Source: Sapientia aquatica
GTDB lineage: Bacteria; Pseudomonadota; Gammaproteobacteria; Burkholderiales; Burkholderiaceae_D
Length of the DNA: 64,000 bases
Assembly (NCBI RefSeq): GCF_004358105.1
Contig: NZ_SMYL01000008.1
Location: 1-64,000 of the forward strand
Direction: 5' to 3'
The notes beneath the pieces are model-generated. The model saw nothing but the letters and a program-made list of their open reading frames with translations. It did no database searches and was not told the DNA's origin. The position numbers and the translations under genes are program-made. Shown here in pieces: positions 34,671-44,365 of the stretch; positions within the stretch are counted from its first letter, which is position 1; every line of letters begins with the position of its first letter.

Positions 34671-35098
34671 TGCGATTATCTCCGTAGTTTTTGCCGGTTG
34701 GTGCTCCCGCCCGTCATTCAATGAATCATTCCGATTGGTAACGAATAACGGGATTGAGTTTTGGATTATACAGTTGTTTTGCGGCAATTTTATGAGCTGA
34801 ATCCAGTTTTCGATCGGCTTTACATCGCTAGAGAATAATGTTTACAAAAACAACTTTTCTGCTGACTTTATTTAACTAATACCCTAAATAGGGCATAGAC
34901 ATAATTGTTTTCTTAATTTAATCTCGCAAAGTTGCATTTTGGCAAAATTTAAAATTGCCAACATTTAGCCTGCAGTCGATTCAAGCAAGCGGGCCGAATA
35001 TCGGCTTCATCCAGCGCGTGAGCCGCCATCAATGCAACAGCGACTGAATGTGAAAAACAACGATGTGCCAATTAAATAAACATAACTAAGGGACTTAA
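34671..35098. other. divergent control region with shared 19-bp motif
   Basis: 428 bp between two divergent lipoprotein genes. It contains AATACCCTAAATAGGGCAT at 34878-34896, a copy of the motif at 15408. No gene is supported; the frame reading through to 34787 is upstream of a better start. Confidence 0.5.
34878..34896. repeat. 19-bp motif, second copy
   Basis: AATACCCTAAATAGGGCAT; one base differs from 15408-15426. It sits in the divergent region between two lipoprotein genes. Confidence 0.5.
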
Positions 35099-35860
35099 AT
35101 GAAATCATTAAAAATAAAATCAGGCTTTTTTTTCACAGCGTTAGGATTGATCGTTTCCAGCCAACTCGTTGGTTGCGCCTCGGTTTCTAATGGAACCACT
35201 TCAGCAATCAAAATCGACACACTAAGCAAAGATGGTCGCTCCGTTTCTGGAGCACGCTGCGAATTAAGTAACGATTCCGGCACCGTAAGCTTAACCACTC
35301 CCGGCAGCGTCATCGTTCATCGCTCCAGCTCAGACCTTAAAATCACTTGCACCAAAGACGGCTTCGACCCTGCCTCTGGCACCGCCACTTCGCGCATGAC
35401 CGGCAGCTTTTACGGCAACATTTTGATTGGCGGCGGGATTGGCATGATCGTCGATCACTCCAACGGATCGGCGTACAACTATCCAGAATGGATGCAGTTA
35501 GTAATGGGCTCCAACTTATTCTTTGATCGCAGAAACTCCGCCGATAACTTACCTACCCCATCCACCAGCATCGCCAATGGCACGGTTGACGCACAGCCAG
35601 CTTCTGGCATGAACACGGTCCAACAAAATCAAGCAGCATCAGCCGCTGCACCGACTTCAATCCGCGTTGGACAATCATCCAAAGAAATCGAAAAACTGGC
35701 AGAGCAACAATCTTGCAAATCGGAGCAAGGTGCTGGATTAGTTTCACAAAATGGCCCCACCAAGGAAGACTACAAAATTAATTGCATCGATGGACGCCAA
35801 CTAGCAGCGCATTGCGAATACCGCCAATGCACACTTTCACCGGCTACATCAACCCAATAA
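35099..35860 (+). CDS. lipoprotein, hypothetical
   Basis: 253 residues, AAGGGAC before the ATG. The signal peptide ends with a lipobox LVGC, so the mature protein is lipid-anchored at C26. It has SGARCELSND and FYGNILIGGGIGMIVDH segments recalling the small translocation or stress lipoproteins of enterobacteria. Function is not known. Confidence 0.75.
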   Translation: MKSLKIKSGFFFTALGLIVSSQLVGCASVSNGTTSAIKIDTLSKDGRSVSGARCELSNDSGTVSLTTPGSVIVHRSSSDLKITCTKDGFDPASGTATSRMTGSFYGNILIGGGIGMIVDHSNGSAYNYPEWMQLVMGSNLFFDRRNSADNLPTPSTSIANGTVDAQPASGMNTVQQNQAASAAAPTSIRVGQSSKEIEKLAEQQSCKSEQGAGLVSQNGPTKEDYKINCIDGRQLAAHCEYRQCTLSPATSTQ

Positions 35861-35955
35861 TCAGTTAGTAACAAGTTGAATCCACTTGCTTGGGCACCCG
35901 CCACAGCCCAAGCGAGAACCGCCTAAAAGATTCATTAACCCGCAACGGAGCCGCC

Positions 35956-36414
35956 ATGAAAAATCGAATCGCCTTAATCGCGTTTGCCCTGCTAACCAGC
36001 GTATTAACGCCAGCATTTGCCGCCACCCCAACCGAAGAAATTCTGCAACTCGAAGTTGACATCAACAAAGCCTATGCGGCCAACGATTTACCCAAGTATT
36101 TTTCCTACTACGCCGACGATTTCCGCGGCATCTTCCCAGACGGCTTCACCACCTTGCCCGCTTACCGCAAGGAATGGACCGAGTCCGTCAAAGCTGGCAA
36201 TGTGCTCGTGGGCTTTAGCTACAAAGACATCCAAGTACAAGTTTCCCCTAGCGCCGACGCCGCCATCGCCACCTACCACGCCACCGCTCGCATGCGCTAT
36301 GTCGGCAAGGAACCGGTAGATGAACAGTATTTTGAAACCGACGTGTTTTTTAAACGTAAAGGCGTTTGGAAATTGGTTGAGGTGCATTATTCGACGGCGG
36401 CTGGCGGGAAATGA
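35956..36414 (+). CDS. secreted NTF2-like (DUF4440/SnoaL-type) protein
   Basis: 152 residues. The signal peptide is MKNRIALIAFALLTSVLTPAFAA. The mature part follows the NTF2-like pattern (EVDINKAYAANDLPKYFSYYADDFRGIFPDG...DEQYFETDVFFKRKGVWKLVEVHYS), a small ligand-binding cone. No catalytic residue can be assigned. GGAG precedes the ATG. Confidence 0.75.
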   Translation: MKNRIALIAFALLTSVLTPAFAATPTEEILQLEVDINKAYAANDLPKYFSYYADDFRGIFPDGFTTLPAYRKEWTESVKAGNVLVGFSYKDIQVQVSPSADAAIATYHATARMRYVGKEPVDEQYFETDVFFKRKGVWKLVEVHYSTAAGGK

Positions 36415-36591
36415 TCAATCCGTGGACGAGATGCAAATAACAATTCCGGAATGTTTTCGTTAGGTGAGTTTTTAAATGATCGGGAATCGACTGCGACTGG
36501 CGCTTTGCGGCACAAAACGGTCAGTGCTTGGGCGCGCCAAATATCTTAATATTCAGGAACTTGAAGTAACCAAAATACTGAGGGATGTAAC

Positions 36592-37011
36592 ATGCAAGCA
36601 GAATTCTGGGGCATTCTTCATGACGGCGGCATTGAGTCGATTTCCGGTGACGTCCCTGGAACAGTTTCGATAAATGTATCTATTCGTTATCTAAGACAAT
36701 ATTTTCCCGGTGATGGAATTGGATTTCGCATTGAATTGGGTAACTGCACAAGATTTGAATATCAAGAATACGATGCTGCGCCTATAAAAGATTTTGCTGC
36801 GATAGTTGCCATGGACCCTGAAATTTTGAGCCTCAACAGTGGGCATGTCTCTGTTGTCGTTAACTGCGTAATGGGTTCTCTGACAATGGCTTACGAGGAG
36901 GCATCCGTATTCTTAGATTCAGGTGCTCCAGTAACCTTTGATGAGTTATGCGCCGCGAGCAAAGCCTATTGGGATGAGTGGCGAGCCCGCATCAAGAAGA
37001 AAGTAATATGA
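36592..37011 (+). CDS. hypothetical protein
   Basis: 139 residues with GAGGG upstream of the ATG. Beta-rich first two-thirds, helical C-terminus (FDELCAASKAYWDEWRARIKKK). No family recognised. The surrounding DNA (36.4-37.8 kb) is unlike its neighbours in codon use, so recent acquisition is possible. Confidence 0.5.
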   Translation: MQAEFWGILHDGGIESISGDVPGTVSINVSIRYLRQYFPGDGIGFRIELGNCTRFEYQEYDAAPIKDFAAIVAMDPEILSLNSGHVSVVVNCVMGSLTMAYEEASVFLDSGAPVTFDELCAASKAYWDEWRARIKKKVI

Positions 37012-37159
37012 CACTGGCTAACAAAAAGGCGGCTGGCGGCACATTGGAGTCGCTCAGCGAACTTTGGTGATTGAGTGATTTGGAACGTGCTCCTGCCATA
37101 AGAGAATTTACATTCTCATATCTTTTAAATGATATAACCAAGAAAACCATAAAAATATA

Positions 37160-37750
37160 ATGCGAAAAATATTGTCTAAACCTTCTTCGACAATCACATT
37201 TAATATGATTAAGTTAGTGGGTTGTTTAATTCTAATATTTGGTACGTTAACCGGATGTTTTCATCCGAATAAAACCATCTCATGGAAAGAGGAAGTCCAG
37301 CTTTCTAACGGAAAAGTTATTGTCGTTGAATGTTCAACAGAATCAAGGAATGTTTACGACGGTAATAGCATGGGATGGTTGCTGGTGCACGATAGCATTA
37401 AAACTGTTTTTCCACCTTCTGGTGCGGAAGTTAGATGGGTAGGAAGTCTCATGCCATTGGCGCTCGACATGTCGGCCAACGGAGAAATATATCTTGTAGC
37501 TATTGCACAAACTTCGCAGGCAATGGAAGAATATTCGACTACAAGCGGTTATGCTGCCTTCAAATTTACTGGGAATGGTTCTTGGACACGAATTCCCGTC
37601 GAATCTGTACCAAAAGAAATTGTGCCGAATATGCTCCTTCAACTGCCAGAGGATTTATCTAAGACAGTTAATTTGCTGACCAAGGAAAAACTGAATTCCA
37701 ATCCTAGATTTGATCGTTCTTATAGAGGATGGCTGCCAAAGAGCCCATAA
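37160..37750 (+). CDS. lipoprotein, hypothetical
   Basis: 196 residues. A hydrophobic stretch ends with the lipobox LTGC, so it is a lipoprotein by sequence. The rest is beta-rich and not recognised. An ATG start at 37160 has no strong ribosome site; an internal ATG at residue 16 (MIKLVGCLILIFG) gives a more ordinary signal peptide. Confidence 0.55.
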   Translation: MRKILSKPSSTITFNMIKLVGCLILIFGTLTGCFHPNKTISWKEEVQLSNGKVIVVECSTESRNVYDGNSMGWLLVHDSIKTVFPPSGAEVRWVGSLMPLALDMSANGEIYLVAIAQTSQAMEEYSTTSGYAAFKFTGNGSWTRIPVESVPKEIVPNMLLQLPEDLSKTVNLLTKEKLNSNPRFDRSYRGWLPKSP

Positions 37751-37875
37751 AAATGCCAGAGGCGAATGTCTGCAATGTACGCACCCATCTGGCAGCAAAG
37801 GGCACAAACCAGCCAAACATCAAATCCCCCATTCTCCAAATCTAGCCACCCACGCACTAGCTCGAATAAACGATT

Positions 37876-38835
37876 TCACAAAAACCTTTCACTAAAGCGC
37901 GCCAAATAAAACCACTCATCGCCAGCGCGCGAGTCTTCGTCGGGGAACACGATGTAGCCTGCTTCTGGTGCCAACATTGGTTGTCCTTGGTGGCGGATGC
38001 CGATGACTTCGTTAGGTTTAATTGCATCAAAACTGGACCACGTTTGCGAAAAAATGTCGTCATCATGATGTTTGTCGATCACGTCATACAGGCGCAACGA
38101 TTCCATGGAATGTTCGACCAACGGAGCCGTTTGCTCGATCATGCCGAGGTGGGTTAGCGTATTCAAAATCGCGTGCCTTGCTACGACCGGTGCTTGTGGG
38201 TCGAGGTGACTGCCGCACTCTAGGGTTACGCCGTAACCGCCTTGGGTACGCATGTATTCGGTGGTGCCTACGCCGAAATAAATATTTTGTTCGGGTAGCG
38301 GCGTATCGCTGGTTGCCTGCGCTTGTCGGCGGCGAATACCGTTGTCGTAGGTTTTTAGCCAACCATCTACTGCTCTAGTCACACCTAAAATTTTAGCCAG
38401 CGCTTTTTCTTGGGCGGCAAATTTGAATGGTTCGATCTCACCGTCGTTATTCTCTGGGCCGACCATGACAAAGGCTTTGCCTTTACTTTGAAACGAATGC
38501 AAATCGAGTAGCACATCGTGCTTGGCTAATAAGGGGCAAAGCCAATTGGCGATGTGATCTTCGTATACTTTTGGATTTTCGTAAGGCATCAACATACGGT
38601 TCAAATTGCGTTCACCGCAGCGCTGGCGGCGCTCGTAGGCCATCGGGTTGGCGACTGGCACAAAGGTCACGGAGCCGCGCTGCAAGACCAAATTCTTGGC
38701 GCTAAATTCGGCGATGATGTGCTCAATCGCTTCAGTGCCGCAAGTCTCATTGCCGTGCACGGCACCCAGAATGATTAAGCGCGGTCCATCGGTTTTGCTA
38801 TAGAACGAAATGGAATGATTAAGGGCAGAAGACAT
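37876..38835 (-). CDS. M14-like aspartoacylase/succinylglutamate desuccinylase family enzyme
   Basis: 319 residues. Zinc site GAVHGNETCGTEAIE (H-x-x-E) and LLDLHSFQ (third ligand). R-rich patch GERNLNRML contains the substrate-binding arginine pair expected in the family. It is cotranscribed with the YkuD-like gene (6-bp gap) and ldcA, so an amide substrate from peptidoglycan peptides, such as a gamma-D-Glu-diaminopimelate bond, is plausible but not shown. Confidence 0.8.
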   Translation of the reverse strand: MSSALNHSISFYSKTDGPRLIILGAVHGNETCGTEAIEHIIAEFSAKNLVLQRGSVTFVPVANPMAYERRQRCGERNLNRMLMPYENPKVYEDHIANWLCPLLAKHDVLLDLHSFQSKGKAFVMVGPENNDGEIEPFKFAAQEKALAKILGVTRAVDGWLKTYDNGIRRRQAQATSDTPLPEQNIYFGVGTTEYMRTQGGYGVTLECGSHLDPQAPVVARHAILNTLTHLGMIEQTAPLVEHSMESLRLYDVIDKHHDDDIFSQTWSSFDAIKPNEVIGIRHQGQPMLAPEAGYIVFPDEDSRAGDEWFYLARFSERFL

Positions 38836-38841
38836 AAGGAT

Positions 38842-40224
38842 TTAATGTTGAGATTGGGCTAAGTTGATTTGGTCGATTACATCCGCCAACACGACCGTAC
38901 GCGGCAGATCATCAAGATTGATGACCACCATAAATCCTTGCAGTGAGCCGGTAGAACTAAATGCTTTCACCAAGGATAATTGGTCGCTATGCAGCAGCCT
39001 GCCATCGATTTTGGACCAATATTCCATCGCCACCAAACAACCTGCGGATGGGGTTCCGGGGTAGAACGACTCTTTTCGGTAGTAATCCGAATTGACAGTG
39101 GTGCCATGCGCTAAAATTTCGTTGCGACCGGCTAAACCAGCGCGCCACGCTTCCTTGATGGGGAAATAGTTCTTCCATGAGGCGGGCAGAAACTCAGTGT
39201 ATTTCTCTTCGCTCCAGCCTTCTGTATCGGCTTGGTGGCTGAAGTCTGATAATGAACTTTCAATCGGTAAAAACGAATTTAAATAAGGCGTTGGGCCGAT
39301 CCAAATCGTATCGACCGACGTGCCGGTGCCATCGATGGTGAAAATGCCTTGCGGGGTATTGCCATTGGTAATTGAGCTGGGCAGGGTATTTCCTGCACGC
39401 GCTAATTGCGGTACGTTGAAATAGCTGCCATCGGCGTTGCGCACGAACCGCCCCTGTGCATCACGCACCATTACTAGACCAAAAAAATTTCTATTTTTAC
39501 GTTGAAAACTGTACACCACTGGATAGCCACTTTTGATCGGTGCGGCCAATAAATCCAACAGCGGCGGACGTTGTTGTAGTTCCGACTTTGCATCCACATG
39601 GAGTGCGTGATCTAACTCGATTAAGCGCGGATCAGTTTGCCATTCTGGGAAATTTTTATGCATCGCTAGCTCAATTTTATGCCGAGCGGATTTTGTGGGG
39701 TAGCGCTTTAAGACCGTAAATCCCGCGATGGCGAATTCGCGTTGAGTGTTTAAGCGTGGCAGCTTTGTTGCCACGATCGCGCCGAGTTCCTTGGAATACA
39801 AGCGATAGACCGCTGTTAACACCTCACGCTGCACCTCGGGCGATTGGGATTCAATATGGCGCACGGCGTATTTCGCTTTGTTGAGCGCCAGCTTTTTATC
39901 GAGATTGAACAACATCAGCGCGGAAAAAACCGACGCTTGTTCTTGATCGAGTACTGGTGTCGATGGTCGTTTTAAGAGCGCGTCAATTTTATCAATTGCT
40001 GCTGAGCGCAGCGCTAATTCGCCCTGCTGTGAATTCATCTCGGACTGAAAGTCACCGATCTGTAATGCCTGTAATTGAGGTAAAGAATGGCGCACGTTTT
40101 GTTTGACTTCTTGTGCGTACAATTTCGCGCTTACCAGCGTCAGAGTGGCAATCACCGTGAAGCGAAGCAGAGCTGAGTTGATCTTGGGAGTTTTGCTGTA
40201 GTTCATTCGATCACACCAACTCAT
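38842..40224 (-). CDS. YkuD-like L,D-transpeptidase, atypical motif
   Basis: 460 residues from ATG 40224 (GGGAGAG upstream); ATG 40206 is the alternative. A hydrophobic N-terminus (LLRFTVIATLTLVSAKLYAQ) is a signal peptide. A helical region (about 60-230) precedes the catalytic domain, whose motif is HGTTVNSDYY...PSAGCLVA. The usual ending is SHGC-x-R; here SAGC lacks both the second histidine and the arginine. It could still act as L,D-transpeptidase or have changed specificity. It overlaps ldcA slightly. Confidence 0.75.
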   Translation of the reverse strand: MSWCDRMNYSKTPKINSALLRFTVIATLTLVSAKLYAQEVKQNVRHSLPQLQALQIGDFQSEMNSQQGELALRSAAIDKIDALLKRPSTPVLDQEQASVFSALMLFNLDKKLALNKAKYAVRHIESQSPEVQREVLTAVYRLYSKELGAIVATKLPRLNTQREFAIAGFTVLKRYPTKSARHKIELAMHKNFPEWQTDPRLIELDHALHVDAKSELQQRPPLLDLLAAPIKSGYPVVYSFQRKNRNFFGLVMVRDAQGRFVRNADGSYFNVPQLARAGNTLPSSITNGNTPQGIFTIDGTGTSVDTIWIGPTPYLNSFLPIESSLSDFSHQADTEGWSEEKYTEFLPASWKNYFPIKEAWRAGLAGRNEILAHGTTVNSDYYRKESFYPGTPSAGCLVAMEYWSKIDGRLLHSDQLSLVKAFSSTGSLQGFMVVINLDDLPRTVVLADVIDQINLAQSQH

Positions 40225-41269
40225 TAAATTGCGCTCTCCCACCTACCACGGTCAAGCGATGTGGCAGCCCCATTTTTACAGCTAGGTTCATCGCTTGATG
40301 TCCGACGGGGAAGTCAAAACAAACCGGATAGGGATAGTCGCGTACTTTTTCTAACACGATTTGGTAGAGGTCGAGCGCGAAAGGCAAATCGTTTTCTTCG
40401 TCCGCTGGCATATCAAAGCCACCGATCATTAAACCGGCCAATTTAGCCAACTTACCGCTGCGCTTTAAATGCCAAAACATCCGATCCACCGAATACAACG
40501 CTTCACCTACATCTTCCAGCAAAAGAATTTTTCCGTCGGTATCTAGTGCAGACGCTGTGCCGCTCAAGGTTTCTAGCGTGCGCAGATTTCCACCCACCAC
40601 CAGCCCAACTCCTACGCCGTCTCGGTTGTGAATGCTGGGTTCGATAGGATAGTCAATAGAATGACCCGTGAGCGCATCGTTGATACTTGCGATGGACAGT
40701 GCCGCGGCCGAATTGGCTGGCTCTGGCTGATCAACAAATCCGGTTGCCATTTTGCAGTGCACGCTGGCTAAGCCGCTATGTTTGTTGAGATGACTATGCA
40801 GCACCGTGACATCGCTAAATCCAAGTATCCATTTTGGACTTTGGACGCAGCGTGCAAAATTGAGTTGATCAACGATGCGCACCAAGCCATAACCGCCGCG
40901 CGCGCAAAGAATCGCCTTAATCTCGGGGTCATCCAGCAGCGCCTGAAAATCACTCACCCGCTGCGCATCGGTTCCGCCGAATGTGCCATGCGCTTGACCG
41001 ACACTGCGCCCAACTTTGACAGAAAAGCCCCAACTTTTTAACGTTCTAATAGCCGGTTGAATTTCTTCTAAGGAGACAAAACCCGCCGGCGAGCTAATGC
41101 CGATAGTATCGCCTTGGCTTAGGTAAGGAGGCACTAAAAAGCCGGGACTCGGTTGTGCAAGACTGTTCGCCATGAGGAGTTCAGAATAGTTAAAAGTTGC
41201 AGCGCTCAATCCAAGCTTGGCAATGTGCGCCAGACACTGTCGGCGTGACAGCAATGTGTGTTGGAGCAT
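40211..41269 (-). CDS. ldcA: LD-carboxypeptidase (S66), twin-arginine leader
   Basis: 352 residues. Catalytic serine in LGFSDVTVLH, acidic residue in LLLEDVGE, histidine in FPVGHQAMN. LdcA cleaves the L-Lys/DAP-D-Ala bond of muropeptides during recycling and is normally cytoplasmic. Here an N-terminal SRRQCLAHIAKLGLSAATF looks like a Tat signal, implying export, which is unusual. It is the first gene of an operon with the YkuD-like protein and the M14-like enzyme. Confidence 0.88.
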   Translation of the reverse strand: MLQHTLLSRRQCLAHIAKLGLSAATFNYSELLMANSLAQPSPGFLVPPYLSQGDTIGISSPAGFVSLEEIQPAIRTLKSWGFSVKVGRSVGQAHGTFGGTDAQRVSDFQALLDDPEIKAILCARGGYGLVRIVDQLNFARCVQSPKWILGFSDVTVLHSHLNKHSGLASVHCKMATGFVDQPEPANSAAALSIASINDALTGHSIDYPIEPSIHNRDGVGVGLVVGGNLRTLETLSGTASALDTDGKILLLEDVGEALYSVDRMFWHLKRSGKLAKLAGLMIGGFDMPADEENDLPFALDLYQIVLEKVRDYPYPVCFDFPVGHQAMNLAVKMGLPHRLTVVGGRAQFNELV

Positions 41270-41284
41270 GTCGATTGCTCATAA

Positions 41285-41315
41285 AAAAACCGGGCCATCG
41301 CTGGCCCAGTTTTTT
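41285..41315 (-). terminator. terminator after TonB receptor
   Basis: Minus strand: AAAAAACTGGGCC, loop, GGCCCGG and a T7 tract. It lies 10 bp after the receptor stop and before ldcA, so the two are separate transcripts. Confidence 0.85.
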
Positions 41316-41324
41316 ATCACGCGA

Positions 41325-44036
41325 TTAATAGAACTTATATTTCAATTCCAACATAAATGCGCGCAATCTTGGTTGACCTTCGCGTGCATCCCAACCAGCA
41401 CCGACCACATCATCGACGTTGTGCGCCGAGAACGGTGGGTCTTTATCGAACAAGTTTTTGATCGTAAAGTTGATCGTGGTGTTGTCAAATCCTGCGTAAC
41501 CAACACCTAAGTTGTAGATGTTGTAGCTCGATACACGCGGATTAAAGCCTGGCGGCGTTGTGCCATAAGGCACTTCGTCATAATAACCACGGTTGTATTG
41601 CTCGGTTAATGTGGTGGTCCAGTCTTGGTGTTTCCAAGTCAAGCTGGCGGTATGTCTCCAACGCAAAAACAAATCCGCAAAACCGCTATTTGGATCGCCA
41701 AACTGCCCTACAAACTCATTCGTCGGACTTTGCGGCGAATTCTGCACTGCATGGCTAATCATGTAAGTGCCATCCAAATTCAGATAGAAATGATCGCCTG
41801 CGAATTTTTCGTCCCATTTCATTCCCAAATCAATGCCTTTGGTATCGTCTTGGGCGATATTCATGAAACCGGCTTCGATGTAGTTAATCGTTCCATCAGC
41901 ATTACGAATAACATTCGCTGGATCGTTGGCTAATACTTGGACTGGGTCAGGAGTGACAATACGATTCGTGCGCTTGATATTCCAGTAATCCACTGTGGCA
42001 CTCAAATTGGACAGCGGTGAGACGACGAATCCAGCAGAAACCTGTTTGGATTTTTCGGCTTTCAAATTCAAGTTACCGCCGGTTTGGTAATTCCAAGCTT
42101 GGTTGCAGTAGGTTGGATTACCTGGATTTTTTGGGCACAGAATCGGATCAGGTTCTTCGCTGTTCAAAAATCCCGGAGTTTGACCGGCGTACATTTGCTC
42201 AAAGTCGGGCGCGTGGAATCCCGTGCTCCACGACGTACGCAACATCAAGGAACTGATCGGTTGGTAGCGCAGGGATACTTTAGGATTGGTGGTTCCACCA
42301 AAATCGCTGTAGCGATCGTGACGCACCGCTAAATCGGCTTCCAATTGCTTCACAATCGGCACCAATAATTCACCATATAACGCGATGATATTGCGTGAAA
42401 CTTGATTCAACGATGGATCCGAAGTCGCTTGATAAATATTGTTCGCCGCGTTGCTATTGGAATTGAATTCATACGTTTCACGGCGCAAATCAAAGCCTAA
42501 AGCCGATGAAATGGCATTGCCGTTCCAATTAGCGATTTCCTTCGAAGCGCTGCCGTCGGCTTGCATCAAGCGGGTATGTCCGCTGTACACTTGCCCGGTT
42601 GCTTTAGCACTATTCAACGCGGCCATACCGGCTGCGCTTTGAGCTTGACCTGGCATGGCGAACGGATTAATCAGGCCAGTGCTCATCGCTGTTTTAAATG
42701 CGGTGGCGTTCACATAACCATTAACCAAATCGGTATTGGCGCTGCTACCTGCCATGGAAAAGCCCGCTTTGTAATCCCAACCTGCAATTAATCCATCGAT
42801 GCCAAATAAGGCGCGGTAGGTGGTGCTGGCCGTGGTTTCCTCGCGGTTTCCGCAAGGGACACAGCGCCAACTCAATCGAATATCTTGGGTCGGATCATAG
42901 CCGGGAATATAGGAGCTCAAATCTTGGTAGTACGGCCCACCAGCAGGATAGCTAAATCCCTTCACTTGAATCGGCGTGTAGACGTCGGTCGCACTGGTGT
43001 GCGATGCGGTCAGCTCAAAATACACGGTATTGCTAGCATCGAGCTTGTAGCTGGCGCGGCTGACTAAATTTTGATGTTCCTCCGGTTGCATCAAGGCCCA
43101 ATCCGCACCGTAGTCGTAAGAGCAGCCTTGAGCGCGAGCCGTGTTACCCGACAAATCGCTATTGTAGGGATGCATCTGCGGGTAACTGCTGCAATTGCCT
43201 TGCAGAGCTAATAAATTGGCATAACTGTATTGCTGGGTGCTGCCCGGCAAACTGAATGGCGATAATCGTTGCGTTGCAAATGGTGTGCCGACTGTATCCG
43301 GAGCCAAGCCACGCGCTGGTTGATAGCCGTTTTGGAACGCACGTTGATGTCCTTGTAACGCACTATTTTTATCAACCGCTAAGGTCGCCATAAAGTTATA
43401 GCCATCGTCAACCAACGAGCCTTTGCCAAACAGCAGCGACGCATTATAGATATTGCCACCGCGATGTTGAGTCATGTCGCCAGAGACATTGGCTTCTAGA
43501 CCTTGGTAATCGGTACGCAGAATAAAGTTGATTACGCCGCCAATCGCGTCAGTTCCATAAATCGCGGATGCGCCGTCTTTTAACACTTCAACGCGCTCAA
43601 TGGCGGAAAACGGAATCGAATTCAAATCAACCGAGCTACCGTTCAAACCATGATCGGCAATGCGGCGGCCGTTCAGCAATACCAGCGTGCTATCTGGGCC
43701 AAGACCGCGCAAGTTGGCCGACGATGAGCCTGAGTTATGGGTGCCGGTGGAAGCGGTAAAACCTTCTGCTTGGTTAGCGCTCATGTTGAACGCACCGCCC
43801 ACGTTAGCACTTACTGTTGCCAACAGTTGCTCAGCACTTGTGATGCCAGCACGATCGATATCTTGGCGGGTAATGACTTGAACTGGCAAAGCGCCTTCGG
43901 CTTCGACCCGTTTGATGCTGGAACCGGTAATTTCTACTCGTTGCACCGTTTTATTGTTATCGGTTGTGTCCTGTGCAAACGAAACTCCGGAAACACATAA
44001 CAACATAATGCTGTGTGCGATCACACTTAATTTCAT
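41325..44036 (-). CDS. TonB-dependent outer membrane receptor
   Basis: 903 residues from ATG 44036 (AAGGGG upstream). Signal peptide, then a TonB-box-like VQRVEITGSSI, a plug domain (QDIDRAGITSAEQLLATV...VLLNGRRIADHGLNGSSVDLNSIPFSAIERVEVLKDGASAIYGTDAIGGVINFIL) and a 22-strand-type barrel that ends with an aromatic LELKYKFY. It imports a scarce solute across the outer membrane; neighbouring genes suggest peptidoglycan peptides or D-amino-acid peptides. That is inference. Confidence 0.93.
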   Translation of the reverse strand: MKLSVIAHSIMLLCVSGVSFAQDTTDNNKTVQRVEITGSSIKRVEAEGALPVQVITRQDIDRAGITSAEQLLATVSANVGGAFNMSANQAEGFTASTGTHNSGSSSANLRGLGPDSTLVLLNGRRIADHGLNGSSVDLNSIPFSAIERVEVLKDGASAIYGTDAIGGVINFILRTDYQGLEANVSGDMTQHRGGNIYNASLLFGKGSLVDDGYNFMATLAVDKNSALQGHQRAFQNGYQPARGLAPDTVGTPFATQRLSPFSLPGSTQQYSYANLLALQGNCSSYPQMHPYNSDLSGNTARAQGCSYDYGADWALMQPEEHQNLVSRASYKLDASNTVYFELTASHTSATDVYTPIQVKGFSYPAGGPYYQDLSSYIPGYDPTQDIRLSWRCVPCGNREETTASTTYRALFGIDGLIAGWDYKAGFSMAGSSANTDLVNGYVNATAFKTAMSTGLINPFAMPGQAQSAAGMAALNSAKATGQVYSGHTRLMQADGSASKEIANWNGNAISSALGFDLRRETYEFNSNSNAANNIYQATSDPSLNQVSRNIIALYGELLVPIVKQLEADLAVRHDRYSDFGGTTNPKVSLRYQPISSLMLRTSWSTGFHAPDFEQMYAGQTPGFLNSEEPDPILCPKNPGNPTYCNQAWNYQTGGNLNLKAEKSKQVSAGFVVSPLSNLSATVDYWNIKRTNRIVTPDPVQVLANDPANVIRNADGTINYIEAGFMNIAQDDTKGIDLGMKWDEKFAGDHFYLNLDGTYMISHAVQNSPQSPTNEFVGQFGDPNSGFADLFLRWRHTASLTWKHQDWTTTLTEQYNRGYYDEVPYGTTPPGFNPRVSSYNIYNLGVGYAGFDNTTINFTIKNLFDKDPPFSAHNVDDVVGAGWDAREGQPRLRAFMLELKYKFY

Positions 44037-44365
44037 GACGTTTTCCCCTTCGAAGATTATTCTCAACCAAAGCCAATGCGGATCAGTTTCTTTTTATTAA
44101 ACATCAGAAAAATGACAAATTACCTATAAAAATCGCGGTCATTTCAACAGTGTTCGCCAAATACTAAATAGATTTAACAAAGTTGAACAACTGAATGATT
44201 ATTACCCACCTATAAGTAGAAGTAATAGGTTTGATTTCTCCCCATGCAGCATGTGTTGGCAGCATTAACAACGACTGACTCACTTTATCTTTTACGCAGC
44301 AATGTGTTGCATTTTAGGATAAGCACCGCGCTGCGCAATCTGTTTTTTACGAGTTGTTGTTGGAT
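44037..44365. other. control region of TonB receptor
   Basis: 329 bp between ddpX and the receptor gene; no gene is seen. On the minus strand TTGTTC with 17-bp spacing to TTAGTA (about 44168-44196) is a weak promoter candidate. Confidence 0.3.
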
